From: Clostridia bacterium
GTDB lineage: Bacteria > Bacillota > Clostridia > DUPQ01
Direction: 5' to 3'
DNA: 10,305 nucleotides
Assembly: GCA_030592085.1 (NCBI GenBank)
Contig: JAUUZV010000069.1
Coordinates: 1-10,305 of the forward strand
The position numbers and the translations under genes were made by a program. The notes beneath the pieces were generated by a model. That model was not told where the DNA came from. It saw nothing but the letters and a program-made list of their open reading frames with translations, and made no database searches. Below are positions 6,577 through 10,305 of this stretch, in pieces. The stretch's first letter is position 1, and the number at the start of each line of letters is the position of its first letter.

Positions 6577-6608
6577 CTATGGACGAATGCAGAGGTCCAT
6601 AGTTTTTT
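6577..6608 (+). terminator. Intrinsic terminator/attenuator before the ABC-F gene
   Basis: CTATGGAC (6577-6584) pairs perfectly with GTCCATAG (6595-6602), loop of 10 bases, followed by six T (6603-6608). It stands 64 bases in front of the ABC-F start and downstream of that gene's promoter and leader ORF. As placed, it can only act as a conditional stop for ABC-F transcription. Confidence 0.85.
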
Positions 6609-6672
6609 ATTTATTATTTAAAGAGAATCAAAGGTAACTCTGTTTCGTCACACAAGGAAGGAAGACAAACAA

Positions 6673-8544
6673 ATGAGTCTATTAACATTTACAAATATTC
6701 ATAAGCATTTTCCAGGGAAAACTGTATTAAACGGTATTACTTTTTCTGTGTCAGAAAAAGAGCGTGTAGCATTAGTTGGAAGTAATGGAACAGGGAAAAC
6801 TACACTTCTTAAGATTGCCATGGGACATTTATCAATGGATAATGGAAGAGTTATTACTTCTAGAGGGAGTAAAATTGGATACATCTCTCAAACTATGGAA
6901 CAATTTCAAAGTGATAATATGGAAGAAACAGCTTTATCAATCAAGCAAATAACTGATCTTGAATTAAAAATGCGTGATTGTGAAGAGCAAATGAAACATG
7001 CAAGTAAAGATGAATTAGATGATCTATTAAGAAAATATAGTTATTTAACTAATGAGTTCGAAGCCATGAATGGTTATACTAAAGAAGTTGAACTCAAAAA
7101 AATATTAAAAGGATTAAATTTAGATGAGAGAACAATAAATTCTCCAGTCTCTTTGTTAAGTGGTGGAGAAAAAATGAGAGTACTACTTGGTAGAATGCTT
7201 ATTGAGAAACCTGACTTACTAATTTTAGATGAACCAACAAACCATTTAGATATGGTAGCTATTCAATGGCTTGAAGAATACTTAAAAAAGTTTAGTGGTG
7301 GTATTTTGTTTGTATCACATGATAGATATTTTTTAGATAGAACAGCAACTAAAATTGTAGAACTTGAAGGAGGAACTATTACAGAGAGTAAAGGTAGTTT
7401 TTCAGAATATATTAAACAAAAAGATATATTAAAAGAATTCCATTCAAATGAAATAAAACGATTAAAATGGGAAATAAAGAGAGAGAGGGAAGTAGCACAG
7501 ACATTATTATCACATCGTAAGATGAATGCTTATCATGCTAGAGAGAAAGTTGTTAACAAACTTATTAAAAAATTAGAATTAGAGCGAAGCAAATCTACAA
7601 ATATGCATTTAAAACTTAATACTGGATTTATGGATAAAACATCAAAGAATAATCACATTTCAAAACTTATTGCTTGGGGAGAACATTTTAGCAAGGCATA
7701 TGATAAAAAAGTCTTATTTACCGATGCAAATTTCATTATAAATGGTGGAGACAAAGTAGCAGTAATTGGACCAAATGGTTGTGGTAAAACTACATTGCTA
7801 AATATTCTCATGGGTAAAGATATTAATTATGAAGGCACATGCACCTTAGGAACTTGGGTGAAGTATGGATATCTTTCTCAAGATATTTCTTTTGAAAATG
7901 AGCAATTATCAATTTTAGATTTTATTATTTTAAAAACAAGATTTGATAAGAAAAAAGCATTATCTTTATTAGCTGAGTATAAGTTTTATGGTGATGATAC
8001 AAGTAAGACTATATCAATATTAAGTGGTGGAGAAAAAATGAGATTAGCTTTAGCACAAGAATTACTTAAACATCCTTATTGTTTGATTTTAGATGAACCA
8101 ACAAATCACTTAGATATTTATTCAAAAGAAGTTATGGAAAAGTTATTAACAGATTATGTGGGTACAGTTATTATGGTTTCCCATGATCGATATTTTATAA
8201 ATAAGTGTGCTAATAAAATAATAAAAATAGATAACTTTAAAACAAATATGTATGAAGGGAATTTTGCAGAGTTAGATAGGTTGAAAAACAAGAAAGAAGA
8301 ACCTATTATTATTCCAATTAAAAGAATTAATAAAAAAGCACAAGTAAATAAAAAAGAAGTAAAAGTGGATTATAAAAAACTTGAAGATGAAATTACTGAT
8401 TTAGAAAAACAATTAAAGATCATGGAAGAGTTTTTTATTAGTGATGCAAAGTATGTGGAATATGAAAAATATGATGAAATAAAAAAACTATTGGATAAAA
8501 AATATCTACATTGGGAGTCGCTACTAGAATTAAGTAACAGATAA
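6673..8544 (+). CDS. ABC-F family ATPase (ribosome-associated translation factor), attenuator-controlled
   Basis: A 623-residue soluble protein with two ABC domains and no membrane part. NBD1: GSNGTGKTT 36-44, arm insertion about 92-135, LSGGEKMR 162-169, LLILDEPTNHLD 182-193 (catalytic E187), SHDR 215-218. The linker of about 245-330 is charged and helical and corresponds to the P-site-tRNA interacting motif. NBD2: GPNGCGKTT 366-374, LSGGEKMR 450-457, LILDEPTNHLD 471-481 (E475), SHDR 503-506. A Lys/Glu-rich coiled coil (about 565-618) forms the C-terminus. ABC-F factors bind the ribosomal E site and either rescue stalled translation or displace antibiotics. The length and C-terminal coiled coil resemble YdiF/Uup-type members (about 630-640 residues), not the shorter Msr/Lsa resistance proteins, yet the attenuator upstream is typical of the latter. 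ATG follows AAGGAAGGA (6655-6663). It is transcribed from its own promoter and ends at a shared terminator. Confidence 0.93.
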   Translation: MSLLTFTNIHKHFPGKTVLNGITFSVSEKERVALVGSNGTGKTTLLKIAMGHLSMDNGRVITSRGSKIGYISQTMEQFQSDNMEETALSIKQITDLELKMRDCEEQMKHASKDELDDLLRKYSYLTNEFEAMNGYTKEVELKKILKGLNLDERTINSPVSLLSGGEKMRVLLGRMLIEKPDLLILDEPTNHLDMVAIQWLEEYLKKFSGGILFVSHDRYFLDRTATKIVELEGGTITESKGSFSEYIKQKDILKEFHSNEIKRLKWEIKREREVAQTLLSHRKMNAYHAREKVVNKLIKKLELERSKSTNMHLKLNTGFMDKTSKNNHISKLIAWGEHFSKAYDKKVLFTDANFIINGGDKVAVIGPNGCGKTTLLNILMGKDINYEGTCTLGTWVKYGYLSQDISFENEQLSILDFIILKTRFDKKKALSLLAEYKFYGDDTSKTISILSGGEKMRLALAQELLKHPYCLILDEPTNHLDIYSKEVMEKLLTDYVGTVIMVSHDRYFINKCANKIIKIDNFKTNMYEGNFAELDRLKNKKEEPIIIPIKRINKKAQVNKKEVKVDYKKLEDEITDLEKQLKIMEEFFISDAKYVEYEKYDEIKKLLDKKYLHWESLLELSNR

Positions 8545-8550
8545 TTACTT

Positions 8551-8566
8551 AAGTATAATTATACTT
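8551..8566. repeat. Perfect 16-base palindrome
   Basis: AAGTATAATTATACTT is fully self-complementary and lies 7 bases after the ABC-F stop, before the terminator. It has no loop and no T tract, so it is not itself a good terminator. It may be a protein-binding site or chance in AT-rich DNA. Confidence 0.5.
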
Positions 8567-8576
8567 GTTGATAAAG

Positions 8577-8607
8577 AAATACTCCCACATATAAGGTGGG
8601 AGTATTT
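8577..8607. terminator. Bidirectional terminator between convergent genes
   Basis: AAATACTCCCAC (8577-8588) pairs perfectly with GTGGGAGTATTT (8596-8607), 12 pairs with a 7-base loop, with T-rich sequence following on the plus strand and a weaker one on the minus strand. It sits between the stops of the ABC-F gene and the hydrogenase gene and probably serves both. Confidence 0.88.
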
Positions 8608-8611
8608 TAAA

Positions 8612-9961
8612 CTAAAATTTTCGAATAAACATTTCTGTGTTTTCTTCATTAACAAAATCATCAATTCCGTGAATACCAATTTGTTCTAGAATAGATTCCA
8701 TACATTCATTATTAACTGTTAATTGTACTAAGGATGAAAAAGCTGCTTGATCAACTAGTTCTTTTCCTTTTTCTGTGGGAAGTAAAGCTTTTGGGCCACC
8801 TACACAACCACCAACACATCCCATACCTTCTATAAAGTTACCATCAATGGAACCATTTTGTAATTGTGTTAATATTTCTTTACATTCTCTAACACCATTA
8901 GCTTTTATTGCTTTTACTTTATTTTTACGATTAGGATATAAAGCTTCAACTGTGTCATATACAGCGATTGAAACTCCACCAGTTCTAGCATATAATCTGC
9001 CATCTTTTGAAGCATATTCAGAAGATGGGGTTCCCTTTAGAGTATCAAGTTTTATATCACAAGTTGTAAATATGTTTTGTAGTTCTTCAAAGGTAAGTAC
9101 AAAATCAATAGCATCAGTTATATCACTATCTCTAGCTTCTGCTTTTTTAGCAACACAAGGGCCTACAAATACTACCTTGTATTCTGGATTTAGTTTCTTT
9201 ATAATACGCCCTGCAGCTACCATAGGTGATATTGATGGAGAAGTATCTTTTATAAACTGGTTATAAATTTTCTTCAACATACCAATCCACATGGGGCAAC
9301 AACAAGAGGTTATTAAATAATCATCTTTTGTTTTAACATGCTTATGGAATTCAACTGCTTCTTTTAAAGTGAGAATATCTGCAAAGAATGCTACTTCGAC
9401 CATATCAATAAAACCTAATTTTTTAAAAGCTGTTCGTAATATTTCTAGAGTTATATTTTCTCCAAATTGACCAGCAATTGCAGGAGCAACAGCTATAATA
9501 ACTTTTTTATTATTTCGTAGTAATTCTGCTAAAGGTAGATATTCAATTTGATCAATAAAGTTTTGTTCAGGACAAACATCTACACATATTCCACAGTCAG
9601 TACATACTTCTTGATTTATTTCCATATTGCTACCATCTATATTTTTGATAATGGCATCAAATGGACAATAAATTTGACAAGTTATTTCACCTTTGTCATC
9701 TTTACAATGGGAAGCACAAGGAAACACCTTTTTAACGATTTGATTGTCTTTTTCATAATTTTTTATGGCATATTTTAAATCAGTAATATATTCATCTAGA
9801 TTGGTGTATGTAATTGACACACCACATAGGGAAGATACAATATCTGCTAATTTTTCATTACTATAATGAGAATCACTAAAAATATTAGTTACTGTATTTT
9901 CAAAAGTACCAGCGTTATATGATGCTAATAAAGCAGAAAACAAATTTTTATATTTATCCAT
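8612..9961 (-). CDS. [FeFe] hydrogenase, group B type, with two [4Fe-4S] clusters
   Basis: A 449-residue cytoplasmic enzyme. Residues 1-80 form a helical N-terminal region of unknown role. A ferredoxin-like part follows: C82/C86/C95/C99 and C120/C123/C126/C130 for two [4Fe-4S] clusters. The H-cluster domain runs from about 150 to 449 with L1 TSCCCPMW 218-225, L2 GPCVAKKAE 267-275 and L3 EGMGCVGGCVGGP 378-390. Cysteines of L1, C269, C382 and C386 would hold the H-cluster. The three-Cys L1 and the EGMGC form of L3 are, from memory, those of group B enzymes such as Clostridium pasteurianum CpIII, whereas group A uses TSCCPxW. Such enzymes reversibly interconvert protons and H2 with ferredoxin, but the physiological role of group B is unsettled. 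HydEFG maturases are needed and are not in the window. GGAGGAAA precedes the ATG at 9961; the stop is TAG. Confidence 0.9.
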   Translation of the reverse strand: MDKYKNLFSALLASYNAGTFENTVTNIFSDSHYSNEKLADIVSSLCGVSITYTNLDEYITDLKYAIKNYEKDNQIVKKVFPCASHCKDDKGEITCQIYCPFDAIIKNIDGSNMEINQEVCTDCGICVDVCPEQNFIDQIEYLPLAELLRNNKKVIIAVAPAIAGQFGENITLEILRTAFKKLGFIDMVEVAFFADILTLKEAVEFHKHVKTKDDYLITSCCCPMWIGMLKKIYNQFIKDTSPSISPMVAAGRIIKKLNPEYKVVFVGPCVAKKAEARDSDITDAIDFVLTFEELQNIFTTCDIKLDTLKGTPSSEYASKDGRLYARTGGVSIAVYDTVEALYPNRKNKVKAIKANGVRECKEILTQLQNGSIDGNFIEGMGCVGGCVGGPKALLPTEKGKELVDQAAFSSLVQLTVNNECMESILEQIGIHGIDDFVNEENTEMFIRKF

Positions 9962-9996
9962 AATATTTCCTCCACAATATTAGTGTAATTGATTAT

Positions 9997-10029
9997 TACT
10001 TCATATACAAATTATATCTAGATGAAGTA
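9997..10029. promoter_or_regulatory. Inverted repeat in the divergent promoter region of hydrogenase and dehydrogenase
   Basis: TACTTCAT (9997-10004) and ATGAAGTA (10022-10029) are perfect 8-base inverted arms 17 bases apart. Between them, the minus strand carries TATAAT (10016-10011), a good -10 box for the hydrogenase, 50 bases from its ATG. On the plus strand, TACAAT (10028-10033) is a possible -10 for the dehydrogenase. An operator controlling both genes is inferred; the arms do not match the Rex or Fur consensus. Confidence 0.4.
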
Positions 10030-10064
10030 CAATAAAGATAATAATAATTAAGGAAGTATTTAAA

Positions 10065-10305
10065 ATGAAAATGGTTATATTAGATGGTTATGCTTTAAAC
10101 CCAGGTGATTTATCATGGGATAGACTAAAAGAATTTGGACAAGTAATAGTTTATGATAGAACAACACCAGAACAAGTAATTAATAGAGTAGGTGATGCTC
10201 AAGTTATTTTTACTAATAAAACTAAATTGTCAAAAGAGTTACTAGAAAAATTAACAAGTGTAAAGTTTGTTGGAGTATTAGCAACAGGTTATGATGTAGT
10301 TGATT
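10065..10305 (+). CDS. D-2-hydroxyacid dehydrogenase (N-terminal part, cut by window end)
   Basis: Eighty residues are visible. ATG follows AAGGAAG (10050-10056). The sequence starts MKMVILDGYALNPGDLSW and continues with AQVIFTNKTKLSKELL and KFVGVLATGYDVVD. This is the N-terminal substrate-binding domain of the glycerate/hydroxypyruvate-type branch of the D-isomer-specific 2-hydroxyacid dehydrogenases; the GVLATGYDVVD segment is its usual end, before the NAD-binding fold. Catalytic Arg, Glu and His lie outside the window. Family members reduce hydroxypyruvate, glyoxylate or related 2-ketoacids with NAD(P)H. Divergent transcription next to the hydrogenase may reflect shared redox control. Confidence 0.85.
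   Translation, partial: MKMVILDGYALNPGDLSWDRLKEFGQVIVYDRTTPEQVINRVGDAQVIFTNKTKLSKELLEKLTSVKFVGVLATGYDVVD

Noticed and set aside
8775..9266. Plus-strand 163-codon ORF opposite the hydrogenase
   Set aside because: Shadow of the conserved hydrogenase reading frame; Pro/Ser-rich composition mirrors the antisense codons.
9962..10064. Rex (NADH-sensing) operator before the hydrogenase
   Set aside because: No TTGTGA/TTGTTA half-site pair in the spacing Rex needs; the repeat seen there has a different sequence.

Overview
This 10.3 kb window is AT-rich chromosomal DNA, roughly 30% G+C by eye. It comes from an anaerobic low-GC Gram-positive-type bacterium: Bacillota such as a clostridium or erysipelotrich, or a standard-code relative of the mollicutes. 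Evidence is the strong AGGAGG-like ribosome binding sites, a group B-type [FeFe] hydrogenase, a lipoprotein signal with lipobox, and TGG for every Trp in the conserved genes with TGA used as a stop. No RNA genes, insertion sequences, prophage genes or CRISPR arrays were seen, and the exact taxon cannot be read from the sequence.

Layout. (1) 1-512, minus strand: 5' part of an AhpD/carboxymuconolactone decarboxylase-like redox protein, cut by the window edge. (2) 513-731: divergent control region with an AT-rich inverted repeat and a near-perfect 20-bp palindrome over the presumed promoter of a small HigA-like Xre regulator (732-1016), which ends in a clear terminator. (3) 1258-6330, plus strand: seven closely packed genes. 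These are a DEAD-box RNA helicase with a long basic tail, an APH/choline-kinase-fold phosphotransferase, a four-helix membrane protein, two tandem paralogues of a small membrane protein (only the second keeps a zinc ribbon), a lipoprotein that starts at a TTG overlapping the previous stop, and an MFS exporter. (4) 6331-6672: extended -10 promoter, a 22-codon leader ORF, alternative RNA structures and an intrinsic terminator, all upstream of a 623-residue ABC-F ATPase (6673-8544). This has the architecture of a ribosome-controlled attenuator. (5) 8577-8607: shared terminator between the convergent ABC-F and hydrogenase genes. (6) 8612-9961, minus strand: 449-residue group B-type [FeFe] hydrogenase, divergent from the start of a D-2-hydroxyacid dehydrogenase (10065-end).

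How they may work together. The helicase and ABC-F act on RNA and ribosomes. The MFS pump followed by an attenuated ABC-F gene recalls mef/msr-type antibiotic-response pairs. This part is inference, because the ABC-F protein also resembles housekeeping YdiF/Uup-type factors. The hydrogenase, AhpD-like protein and hydroxyacid dehydrogenase fit a fermentative, redox-managing anaerobe. The most interesting items are the ABC-F leader attenuator, the tandem duplication that truncated a membrane-protein paralogue, the solitary antitoxin-like regulator with its palindromic operator, and the CCC-type active-site motif of the hydrogenase.
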